This document shows, one piece after another, positions 23,891-31,356 of a DNA stretch of 35,850 nt. Origin of the DNA: Opitutia bacterium UBA6410. GTDB taxonomy: Bacteria; Verrucomicrobiota; Verrucomicrobiia; Opitutales; Intestinicryptomonadaceae. The position numbers were made by a program, and so were the translations under genes. The notes beneath the pieces are model-generated. The model did no database searches. It saw only the letters and a list, made by a program, of their open reading frames with translations, and was not told where the DNA came from. The DNA lies in contig DJPO01000028.1 of the NCBI GenBank assembly GCA_002437405.1, positions 4,322 through 40,171 on the forward strand, written 5' to 3'. How positions within the stretch are numbered: the stretch's first letter is position 1; every line of letters begins with the position of its first letter.

Positions 23891-23909
23891 TTTTTTCGAC
23901 TATTTTTTT
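23886..23909 (+). terminator. Weak terminator overlapping the murA stop
   Basis: AATAGT pairs with ACTATT over 6 bp across a T-rich loop, followed by a T run. The stem is short and AT-rich and includes the stop codon, so it would be a modest terminator. Confidence 0.4.
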
Positions 23910-24113
23910 CTTTGGGGCGTGGCGGATATTTTTTCTGGGGATTTTCCCCGCAATTTTGCACACGCCCGCTCGGGCGGCTTGTCCTTTTGCCGCTTTCGGC
24001 TCGGGCTGCCCGATTGCGGCGCAACTTTCGGCGTCGTCGCGGGCATTTTTTTGCGCAGGGGCGGGGCGTATTTGTTTTGGGGCTGTGTTTTTTCGGAAAT
24101 CGGCGAAAAAAGA

Positions 24114-24157
24114 TTGAAGTTTTTTTTAATAGGTCTTTTATATAGTGCGAAAAGACC
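24114..24157 (+). promoter_or_regulatory. infC promoter with inverted repeat
   Basis: TTGAAG (24114-24119) and TTTATA (24137-24142) are spaced 17 bp, a fair -35/-10 pair. A perfect 8-bp inverted repeat, GGTCTTTT (24132-24139) and AAAAGACC (24150-24157), overlaps the -10 box. It could be an operator or, if transcription starts further upstream, an mRNA hairpin near the infC start. Confidence 0.45.
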
Positions 24158-24181
24158 AAGTATAAAACTACAAAAAAATTA

Positions 24182-24808
24182 ATGACACCTAACAGACCTC
24201 ATAGCGGCGGAGACAGGCCGTCCTACAACAGAAGCAGAAATTTCGGGCCCAGAAAGAACGAAAGAATCAGAGCACCGAAAATCAGAGTAATCGGCCCCGA
24301 CGGCAAACAGCTCGGGATTATGACCCCGCAGGAAGCCCTCTCGATTGCGCGCCGCAACAAACTCGATTTGCTTGAAGTCTCCCCCACCGCCGAACCGCCG
24401 GTTTGCAGAATCCTCGACTACGGGAAGTATATGTACGAGGAATCGAAAAAACAAAAATCCCACAAGTCGGCGACTGTCAAGGTCAAGGAAATAAAGCTCC
24501 GTCCGATGATAGAGCAGAACGACTTTATGACGAAAATCCGCGCGGCGGAAAAGTTTTTGTATGCGGGCAACAAGCTGAAAATCACGCTGATGATGCGCGG
24601 CCGCGAAATGGAATACAAAGACAAGGGCTTCGACGCCGTAAAACGCGCGGTCGCCGAGCTTTCGCACGTCGGTACTGCCGATTCTGAGCCCAAGCTCGCG
24701 GGCAGAAACATCGGGCTTTCGATGTCCCCGCTTCCCGCAAACCAGCGCAAACTCAAGTATTCCGCCGAAAACGACGCAATGCCCGAGGACGACTCGGACA
24801 AAGAATAG
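24182..24808 (+). CDS. infC: Translation initiation factor IF-3
   Basis: IF-3 prevents premature subunit joining and checks start-codon pairing. The 208-residue product has a basic N-terminal extension (1-25), the N-domain with APKIRVIGPDGKQLGIM and the helix EALSIARRNKLDLLEVSP. A lysine-rich linker leads to the C-domain (KEIKLRPMIEQNDFMTKIR), and an acidic tail ends in DDSDKE. It starts with ATG, not the ATT used for self-control in E. coli. The usual downstream partners rpmI and rplT are absent; an amidase gene follows 15 bp on and is likely co-transcribed. Confidence 0.95.
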   Translation: MTPNRPHSGGDRPSYNRSRNFGPRKNERIRAPKIRVIGPDGKQLGIMTPQEALSIARRNKLDLLEVSPTAEPPVCRILDYGKYMYEESKKQKSHKSATVKVKEIKLRPMIEQNDFMTKIRAAEKFLYAGNKLKITLMMRGREMEYKDKGFDAVKRAVAELSHVGTADSEPKLAGRNIGLSMSPLPANQRKLKYSAENDAMPEDDSDKE

Positions 24809-24823
24809 GAGTTTTTTTCTAAA

Positions 24824-25822
24824 ATGCGCCTATCCCGCCGAGAGTTTTTTGTCGAGCTCTTTGCCTCGATTTTCGCCGCAAAGACGGCGCGGGCTGTCGA
24901 AATCAAAGGGATAGACTATATAACCGTGCCGCAGTTGGCGAGCCTCTGCGGTATGAAGTACGCAAAACTTTCGGCGGACGGCAGGCGACAGAGCGTCTAC
25001 GGCAAATACACAAGAATGGATTTCGAAATCCATTCCCGCGCTATGTCCCTGAACGGAACGAGCGTTTGGCTGTGCTTCCCCGTCGCGGCAAAGGGCAGAC
25101 ATTTGCTCGTCGCAAAGCGCGACTATGTCAAAACTTTAGCTCCCATACTCTTCCCCCAGAAAAACGAAAAGATAAAAAATCTTTTCAGAGTCGTAATCGA
25201 CGCGGGACACGGTGGGAAGGACAACGGGGCGATGAATAAGTCTTTGCGGCTAAAGGAAAAAGCCATCGCGCTTGATGTCGCTTTCAGGCTCGGGCGCGAG
25301 CTGAAAAAGAACGGCTATGATGTCGTCTACACCCGCACGACCGATTCTTTCATAGAGTTGCCAGACAGACCGAAAAAGGCAAACCACCACCGCGCCAATT
25401 TGTTTCTTAGCATACATTGCAACGCGGCGGGGGCGGCGGTTTCGGGAATCGAAACATTTGCGCTCACGCCCCGCTGGGCACCCTCGACCTCGAGCGCGAA
25501 ACTCACTTCCGCTGACGGAAAATTATACGACGGCAACAGTTATGACGGCTGGAACGAACTGCTCGCGTACTATCTGCAAAATAGGCTTTCGCGCGCGACT
25601 GGCGCGGCGGACAGAGGCGTAAAGCGCGCCAGATTCGCCGTTTTGCGCGACCTCAAAATGCCTGGGGCATTGATAGAATGCGGCTTCATAACAAATAGCG
25701 GCGAAGCCAAGAAGCTCGCGAGCGCAGCATACCGCCAGAAGTTGGCGGAAGCGATAGCATCGGGCGTCTACAAATATCACAAAACGCTACGCTCGGTAAA
25801 TGCAAAGCGCGCCTCGAAATAG
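24824..25822 (+). CDS. Exported N-acetylmuramoyl-L-alanine amidase (AmiC-like)
   Basis: This is an Amidase_3 zinc hydrolase that cuts the amide between MurNAc and the stem peptide, acting in the periplasm during division. The 332-residue protein begins with a Tat-like signal (SRREFF at 4-9, AxA cut near residue 24). An AMIN-like or copper-amine-oxidase-N-like beta domain follows (about 25-115), then the catalytic domain. Zinc ligands are His129 (DAGHGG), Glu145 (KEKAIAL) and His198 (SIHCN), and the catalytic Glu285 is in IECGFITN. It is coupled to infC, an unusual pairing. Its stop codon lies in the loop of a terminator. Confidence 0.92.
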   Translation: MRLSRREFFVELFASIFAAKTARAVEIKGIDYITVPQLASLCGMKYAKLSADGRRQSVYGKYTRMDFEIHSRAMSLNGTSVWLCFPVAAKGRHLLVAKRDYVKTLAPILFPQKNEKIKNLFRVVIDAGHGGKDNGAMNKSLRLKEKAIALDVAFRLGRELKKNGYDVVYTRTTDSFIELPDRPKKANHHRANLFLSIHCNAAGAAVSGIETFALTPRWAPSTSSAKLTSADGKLYDGNSYDGWNELLAYYLQNRLSRATGAADRGVKRARFAVLRDLKMPGALIECGFITNSGEAKKLASAAYRQKLAEAIASGVYKYHKTLRSVNAKRASK

Positions 25823-25835
25823 GGTGCGCTTTTTT
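25804..25835 (+). terminator. Terminator overlapping the amidase stop codon
   Basis: AAAGCGCGCC pairs with GGTGCGCTTT over 10 bp (one wobble), with the TAG stop in the 9-nt loop region, then more T. A terminating ribosome would cover the hairpin, so termination may depend on translation. Confidence 0.75.
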
Positions 25836-26025
25836 ATGCGTGAATTTTCGCGCGGGATTGGTGCGGGGCTCGGCGATTTTGGGGTGTTCGTATTTTTTTC
25901 AAAATAAACAGAGTGGCGGACGATTTTAAGAATGCAAAAGCCGCTTGAAAATTGGCGGCTTGGGCTTTTCTCGCAGGGTTGCAACGGCTTGAATTATCGC
26001 GTGATTATAAATTAAAAAAACAAAA

Positions 26026-26051
26026 AAACTGCCCGGAATGTCGGACAGTTT
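26026..26051 (-). terminator. Terminator after the outer-membrane protein gene
   Basis: AAACTG and CAGTTT plus CCG/CGG form a stem with one mismatch around GAATGT. On the minus strand it is followed by a long U run (the A7 at 26022-26028 and more), 40 nt after the stop. A shorter T run allows some activity on the plus strand. Confidence 0.7.
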
Positions 26052-26090
26052 TTGTTGCTTTTGATGAATTATTTTTCGATTGCGGCTAAA

Positions 26091-27107
26091 TTAGAACTCG
26101 TATTTTACCGCCGCAGCCCATGCAGTGTTTTCGTTCGTGTTCAAAACCGTGCCGAAGTGCCCGTACCCTGCGGTTACCGTGATGTGCGGGTTTATGACCG
26201 CTGCCAGCCCGACAGTCCACCAGTCGTTTTCGCTGCCGACAAGTTCTTTCCCGCCAGCCGAAATGGTGTCGTATTTGTTGAGCTTCTGGCGGTATTCGAA
26301 CGCCGCAAAGAGCCAGTCGGTTATGCCGAAGACCGCGTTGCCTTCAACCGAGAAATCGTATCTGCCAGAGTAGCCCGTGTAGCCGAGGTTCGAGGCGTCC
26401 GTCGCGCGTCCCGTGATTGAGAGGATTAGCGGGTGTCCGTAGACGAGGAAGGTTTTGGAGGCTGTCGCCGTAAATTCGACGCCGTAGTCGCGACTGTATC
26501 CCGCGGAGCTTAGCACGCCGCCGAGTTTCTGGTTTATCTCGTTGATTCCGTCGTTGTATTTGCCGTGTACGCCGAAAGTTATCGCGGGGACGTATTCGGA
26601 GTCGAAATCGTTTTCCTTTATTACCGCGACTCGCGCGTTGAGCGTGTGAAGCCAAACGTCGTTTCTGCCGATGTCGACGCCCGTGTACTTCAAAATGTCG
26701 GTCTGGAGCGAACCCGTGCCGAAGCGGCTTGCGTTGTAGCCGAGTTCGACGCGCCCGAAAAGCGTTTCGGTGACGCCGAAACTTTCGACGTTCTTTTGGC
26801 GCGCGTTGACGTATGTCGCGCCGAACGAGGGAAGCCCGATGTCCGAGCCTTCGGGAGACGGATTTATAAGGTATGCGATGGGGGTGATTACCACACCGCC
26901 TACGCCGTCTATTGTCAGCAGCGGGAGCGGCGCGCCCTTTTCCTGTTTCGGGGCGGGGGCTTCCTGCTTTTGTGTTTCGGTTGCTTCGCCTGCGGCGGCG
27001 GGCGCGGCGGGAGTTTTTGCGGCGGAGACTTCGGCAGTCTGCGCATAGGTTATCGGGGAGACGGACGCAAGAAGAGTTGCGAGGGAGATGATGTTTTTAA
27101 TGTTCAT
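26091..27107 (-). CDS. Outer-membrane beta-barrel protein (DUF3034-like)
   Basis: The 338-residue protein has a signal peptide (MNIKNIISLATLL..., cut likely after TYA near residue 22) and an Ala/Pro/Glu/Lys-rich linker (25-58). The rest alternates polar and hydrophobic residues as in a beta barrel. It ends in KYEF, the C-terminal aromatic mark read by BamA. The LLTIDGVGGVVITPIAYL opening and the TLFGRVELGYNASRF segment resemble DUF3034 proteins; that assignment is from memory of the pattern and is moderate. An AAGGA-type site precedes the ATG. The leader holds a 16-A tract and a small hairpin. The function is unknown. Confidence 0.75.
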   Translation of the reverse strand: MNIKNIISLATLLASVSPITYAQTAEVSAAKTPAAPAAAGEATETQKQEAPAPKQEKGAPLPLLTIDGVGGVVITPIAYLINPSPEGSDIGLPSFGATYVNARQKNVESFGVTETLFGRVELGYNASRFGTGSLQTDILKYTGVDIGRNDVWLHTLNARVAVIKENDFDSEYVPAITFGVHGKYNDGINEINQKLGGVLSSAGYSRDYGVEFTATASKTFLVYGHPLILSITGRATDASNLGYTGYSGRYDFSVEGNAVFGITDWLFAAFEYRQKLNKYDTISAGGKELVGSENDWWTVGLAAVINPHITVTAGYGHFGTVLNTNENTAWAAAVKYEF

Positions 27108-27141
27108 TTTATTTTTCCTTCTAAATTTTAAAGTTTGTAGA

Positions 27142-27178
27142 TTTTTTTTTTTTTTTTGAAAAACTACCGAAAAGGTAG
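27142..27178. repeat. T16 homopolymer and adjacent hairpin in the OMP gene leader
   Basis: Sixteen consecutive T (27142-27157, A16 on the gene strand) lie 35 nt before the OMP start. Next to them CTACC (27164-27168) and GGTAG (27174-27178) form a short stem. On the gene strand this stem is followed by a T5 run and so looks like a weak attenuator before the A tract. Confidence 0.75.
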
Positions 27179-27692
27179 ATATTAATTTTAAAAAAATTTT
27201 TGCAGTTTTGATTTTTTTTCTCGCGGCGGGGAAGTCGGATTTTTTTAGAGTAGAATTTTACAATCCGCCGCTTTTCTCATTCGCGCGCTACAACAATAGG
27301 CTTTGGCGAAAATCTTTTCGAGCCTGCCGCTCTCATGAGCTGAAGTTGTTTTAGACTGGATTGCCGTGTTTTTCATAATGACTACCAAAACAGTATATTT
27401 TTGTTTTTTGGTCAAGCAAAAAAATGAAAAATTTTTTATTTTTTTTATTTTATTGAAATGCTGGAAGTTGCGTTGACTGGGTTGGCTTGGGGAAAATTTT
27501 TAACAAACAAAAATGTCCCTTTCGGTGTGTTTTCTACTGTCGGAGCGCCCAATTTTCGTTGGAGTAGCGGGTCGAAAGTCCGCGCGGGGGCGGATTCGGG
27601 GGTAAGTGCGAGTCGCAAGGATAGAGCGACAACAAGCGCGTGGCGGCTCTTTAAAACACCGCTAATGCAAAGTATTCGCTGCCGCATTTTAG
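27179..27692. other. Intergenic region with one compound hairpin
   Basis: This AT-rich gap lies between divergent OMP and UvrA-like genes. At 27298-27325 AGGCT/AGCCT and CGAAA/TTTCG form a two-part hairpin. The stretch 27550-27690 is GC-richer with short frames on both strands, but neither resembles a known protein. I found no tRNA, RNase P or SRP RNA signature in it. Confidence 0.4.
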
Positions 27693-27723
27693 TTGAAAAG
27701 ACTTGCGCTCTGTGTTTTATAAG
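27693..27723 (+). promoter_or_regulatory. Candidate promoter of the UvrA-like gene
   Basis: TTGAAA (27693-27698) and TTATAA (27717-27722), 18 bp apart, form a good -35/-10 pair. The start site would be near 27730, about 35 nt before the ATG. Confidence 0.45.
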
Positions 27724-27762
27724 ATGTCAAAAACGGGAATTTTTATTATTTGGATAAAGGCA

Positions 27763-30240
27763 ATGATTGACAAAATGTTAATCCGTGGCGCGAGAGTCCA
27801 CAACCTCAAAAACATAGATGTCGATATTCCGCTTGGCAAAATCGTCGGGATTGCTGGCGTGTCGGGCTCGGGCAAGTCTTCGCTTGCGCTCGGAGTTTTG
27901 TATGCGGAAGGCTCGCGCCGCTATCTTGAGGCTCTTTCCTCCTACACCCGCCGAAGAATGACGCAGGCGTCGGAAGCGTGTGTCGACGAGGTTCTGTATG
28001 TTCCCGCCGCGCTCGCCCTCCACCAGCGGCCTGCCGTTCCGGGGATTCGCAGCACTTTCGGCACGGGAACGGAATTGTTGAACAGTTTAAGGCTGATGTA
28101 TTCCCGCCTTGCCAGCCATCGTTGCCCGAACGGCCATTATCTTAGCCCGTCTTTGGCTGTCGCCGCAGGGAAGGAGCTTGTTTGCCCCGAATGCGGCGCG
28201 CATTTTTACGCGCCGTCTGCGGAGGAATTGGCATTCAATTCGCAGGGGGCGTGTCATCGGTGCGGCGGTACGGGCAGTATCCGCACTGTGGATATGTCAA
28301 CCCTTGTCCCCGACGACTCCCTGAGCATTGACGAAGGGGCGGTTGCGCCGTGGAACAGTCTGATGTGGTCGCTGATGACCGACGTCTGCCGCGCGATGGG
28401 CGTGCGCACCGACGTGCCGTTCCGCGATTTGACTGCAAAAGAAAAGGAGATAGTCTACCACGGCCCAGCCGAAAAGAAGCATATTTTTTACAAGGCGAAA
28501 ACGTCCAATCAGGCTGGCGAGCTGGATTTCACCTACTACAACGCGGTCTATACCGTGGAAAACGCGCTTGCGAAAGTCAAAGACGAAAAGGGAATGAAGC
28601 GCGTGGAAAAATTTTTGAAAGAGCAGGTCTGCCCCGATTGCGGCGGAACGCGCCTTTCCGCCGCCGCTCGGGCGCCCAAGTTGCGGGGTATTTCGCTGGG
28701 CGACGCCTGCGCGATGACGCTTTCGGAGCTGGTCGGCTGGGTTCGCGGAGTCCCCGAGACTCTGCCGAGCCAAATGCACCCGATGGCGGAGAGTATTTGC
28801 AATTCGTTTTTTAATACGTCGAGGCGGCTGACGGATTTGGGTCTCGGGTATCTGGCTCTCGACCGCTCGGCGTCCACGCTTTCGACGGGCGAACGCCAGC
28901 GAATGCAGCTTGCGCGCGCCGTCCGCAACCGCACGACGGGCGTTTTGTATGTGCTCGACGAGCCGTCCATCGGCTTGCACCCTTCCAACATTGTCGGGCT
29001 TACGGGCGTAATGCGCGATTTGGTTGCCGACGGCAACTCCGTAATTTTGGTCGACCACGACACGCAGATTTTAAAGGAATCGGACTGGATTGTCGAAATG
29101 GGCCCCGAAGCGGGCGCGAAGGGCGGCTATGTTATCGCGGAGGGGACGATTGCCGACATCGAAAAAAATCCCGATTCCCGAATCGGCGTCTTTCTCTCGG
29201 GCAAAGCCGAAACGAAATTGAGAAATTGCGCCGCAAAAGAGGAACTCTTTTCGAAGGGCAAGATACATTTGTCGACTTCGCAAATCCATACGGTAAAGCC
29301 TTTGGAGGTGGACATTCCCAAGGGGCGGCTTACCGTTGTAACGGGCGTTTCGGGGTCGGGGAAGACAACGATGGTACTGGAAAGTCTCGTTCCCGCGCTG
29401 AACGCGAAAATCTGCGGGAGCGCACTGCCCGCGCATATTCGCGGCATCGAGGCGGACTGCGTTGCGCGCGTAAAGCTCATCGACGCGACGCCCATCGGCG
29501 TCAACGTCCGCTCCACGGTTGCGACCTACGCGGGCGTCCACGACGAGCTGCGAAAGCTGTACGCGAAGTCCGCCGACGCAAAAGCCAAGGGGTATAAAGC
29601 GGGCGATTTTTCCTACAACACGGGTTCTTTGCGCTGCGGCGGCTGCGACGGCACGGGCGTCGTGAGCTTGGACGTCCAATTCCTGCCAGACGTAGATATT
29701 CCGTGCCCCGACTGCCGAGGCTCGCGTTATTCGAAGGCGGCGTACGATGTAAAGCTTGCGGACAAGTCGGGGAAAGCCCTTTCGCTGCCCGAGCTTATGG
29801 ATATGGACGTAGACTCCGCCGCCGATTTTTGCAGGGATATGAAAACCGTAGCCCAAAAGCTGAATGTTTTGAGGCGGCTCGGGCTCGGATACCTCACGCT
29901 CGGCGAGGACACGCCGAGTTTGTCTGGCGGCGAAGCGCAGCGTTTGAAGCTTGCGGGCGAAATCGGCAAAACGCAGGAGGATTCGGTTTTCGTTTTCGAC
30001 GAGCCGTCCATAGGGCTTCACCCGCTCGACGTTCGCGTTCTGCTTGGCGTTTTTCAGGCACTTTTGGACAACGGCGCGACGGTTGTCGTCATCGAGCACG
30101 ACCTCGACGTTATCCGCAATGCCGACTATGTTATCGACATGGGGCCCGAAGGCGGCGACGCGGGCGGGCGGATTGTCGCAAGCGGAACGCCGTCCGAAAT
30201 CCGAAGCAACGAAAACAGCATTACGGGAAAATTTTTGTAG
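27763..30240 (+). CDS. UvrA-like ABC ATPase, shortened class II type
   Basis: The 825-residue protein has two ABC modules like UvrA, the damage-recognition part of nucleotide excision repair. Walker A motifs are GVSGSGKSS (32-40) and GVSGSGKTT (near 530). The first signature is the variant LSTGERQR (near 373); the second is the standard LSGGEAQR (near 720). Zinc-type CxxC pairs (CPECG, CHRCGG, CPDCGG, CGGCDG, CPDCRG) are kept. It is over 100 residues shorter than normal UvrA, and the region after Walker A that normally carries the UvrB-binding domain is missing. It therefore resembles UvrA2/DrrC-type paralogs, some linked to drug tolerance. AAAGG precedes the chosen ATG. Confidence 0.88.
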   Translation: MIDKMLIRGARVHNLKNIDVDIPLGKIVGIAGVSGSGKSSLALGVLYAEGSRRYLEALSSYTRRRMTQASEACVDEVLYVPAALALHQRPAVPGIRSTFGTGTELLNSLRLMYSRLASHRCPNGHYLSPSLAVAAGKELVCPECGAHFYAPSAEELAFNSQGACHRCGGTGSIRTVDMSTLVPDDSLSIDEGAVAPWNSLMWSLMTDVCRAMGVRTDVPFRDLTAKEKEIVYHGPAEKKHIFYKAKTSNQAGELDFTYYNAVYTVENALAKVKDEKGMKRVEKFLKEQVCPDCGGTRLSAAARAPKLRGISLGDACAMTLSELVGWVRGVPETLPSQMHPMAESICNSFFNTSRRLTDLGLGYLALDRSASTLSTGERQRMQLARAVRNRTTGVLYVLDEPSIGLHPSNIVGLTGVMRDLVADGNSVILVDHDTQILKESDWIVEMGPEAGAKGGYVIAEGTIADIEKNPDSRIGVFLSGKAETKLRNCAAKEELFSKGKIHLSTSQIHTVKPLEVDIPKGRLTVVTGVSGSGKTTMVLESLVPALNAKICGSALPAHIRGIEADCVARVKLIDATPIGVNVRSTVATYAGVHDELRKLYAKSADAKAKGYKAGDFSYNTGSLRCGGCDGTGVVSLDVQFLPDVDIPCPDCRGSRYSKAAYDVKLADKSGKALSLPELMDMDVDSAADFCRDMKTVAQKLNVLRRLGLGYLTLGEDTPSLSGGEAQRLKLAGEIGKTQEDSVFVFDEPSIGLHPLDVRVLLGVFQALLDNGATVVVIEHDLDVIRNADYVIDMGPEGGDAGGRIVASGTPSEIRSNENSITGKFL

Positions 30241-30307
30241 TGCCATTGCGCGGGCTGCGGTGCGGATTTTTTGTATTTTGCTTCCGATAGTTCGGCGGAG
30301 CGCAAAA

Positions 30308-30343
30308 AAAAGGCGGATTGCAAGCCAATGCAAACCGCCTTTT
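30308..30343. terminator. Bidirectional terminator between convergent genes
   Basis: AAAAGGCGG pairs perfectly with CCGCCTTTT, and an inner TTGCA/TGCAA stem stacks above it. A and T runs on the two sides serve both the UvrA-like gene and the convergent isomerase-like gene. Confidence 0.88.
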
Positions 30344-30362
30344 GTATAAATTTCAAATGAAG

Positions 30363-31256
30363 TTAGAAGCCGAGCGAGCGCACGAGGCGCGCGTTGTAGG
30401 CGATCGTGTCGAATTCCTGCCCGTATTGCTTGCGGTCGAAGCCGTGCAGTTCGAAAACCAGCCAGCCTTCGTAGCCGTCTTCGGCGATTGTTTTGAGGAT
30501 TTTGTCCATATCGCGCGGCAGCCCCGAATTGGAGTCGAGCTTGTGCTTGGAGTCCTTGAGGTGGATTTGCCCGATGTGTCCCTTGAGAGCCTTGAGGCAT
30601 TCGAGCGAGTCGTGTCCGTAGAATTGGAAGTTGAAAATGTCGAAGTAGACGTTCACCCAGTCGCTGCCGACGGCGTTGATGATGCGCAGGTTGTCCTTCG
30701 CCGAAACGGAGTTTTCCATCGAAACCATCACGCCCTTTTTCTGAGCGTATTTCGCGACTTCCTTGAGTCTGTCGACGAGCGGCGCAAAGCACTTTTCGTT
30801 CATTGACTTGTCGGGGTTCTGCATATTCGCGGGGCCGTAGAAGGGCAGGAGAATGCAGTTCGAGCCCAGTTCCGCCGCCGCGTCGATTGCCGAGCAGGTG
30901 AATTCCACCGCGCCCTTTGCCGAATAGAACGGATTGCCGTTCATGCAGGTCGGGGAGGTCGAGGCGATTTTCATACCCGTTTTCGCCATCGCCTCTTTGT
31001 AGGCGGCGATTTTTTCCTTCGAGAAGAATTCGCCCTCGGGTTTTGTCTTTGCGCTGGATACCTGTACACCGTCGAGCCCCGCGAGCTTTGCGACGTTCAG
31101 CGCGTCGGGATTTTCGACCCCTCCGAGAGTCCAGTCGCAGACTCCGAGCGGGTGGCGGCTCTTCTTTTCGCAGGAGCAGAGCAGTTGGATTGCACTCGTG
31201 CCGAGTCCGGCGGCGAGCAGGGATTTGATTATGAATTCGCGTCTTGAGATTTTCAT
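30363..31256 (-). CDS. Xylose-isomerase-like TIM-barrel lipoprotein (Tat signal)
   Basis: This protein belongs to the sugar-phosphate isomerase/epimerase superfamily (AP endonuclease family 2 fold), 297 residues. It opens with a twin-arginine signal (KISRREFIIKS) followed by a lipobox-like LLCSC, so it is probably a Tat-exported lipoprotein. The barrel shows LGVCDWTLGG at its first strand, VMVSMENS and YFDIFNFQFYG mid-way, the HIGQIHLKDSKH strand and WLVFELHGFD, which supply typical metal ligands (Glu, Asp, His, Glu). ATG 31256 follows an AAGG site at good spacing. It is likely part of sugar catabolism with enzymes like the Gfo/Idh protein in this window. The substrate is unknown. Confidence 0.85.
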   Translation of the reverse strand: MKISRREFIIKSLLAAGLGTSAIQLLCSCEKKSRHPLGVCDWTLGGVENPDALNVAKLAGLDGVQVSSAKTKPEGEFFSKEKIAAYKEAMAKTGMKIASTSPTCMNGNPFYSAKGAVEFTCSAIDAAAELGSNCILLPFYGPANMQNPDKSMNEKCFAPLVDRLKEVAKYAQKKGVMVSMENSVSAKDNLRIINAVGSDWVNVYFDIFNFQFYGHDSLECLKALKGHIGQIHLKDSKHKLDSNSGLPRDMDKILKTIAEDGYEGWLVFELHGFDRKQYGQEFDTIAYNARLVRSLGF

Positions 31257-31356
31257 CATATTGCCTTTTTTGGTTGACGTGAATATGCCTCCCGCCGCCT
31301 TTTTTGTCAACAGCCGCTTTGTAAAATGCGCGGCAAAGTCAAAATAGTGAAAACTT

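Noticed and set aside
27540..27640. RNase P-like GAAAGTCCG motif
   Set aside because: Only this short match is present; the other conserved RNase P segments and overall size are absent.
27445..27757. Short frames on both strands (80 and 99 codons) before the UvrA-like gene
   Set aside because: No family resemblance or ribosome-binding site, and the plus-strand frame overlaps the likely promoter.
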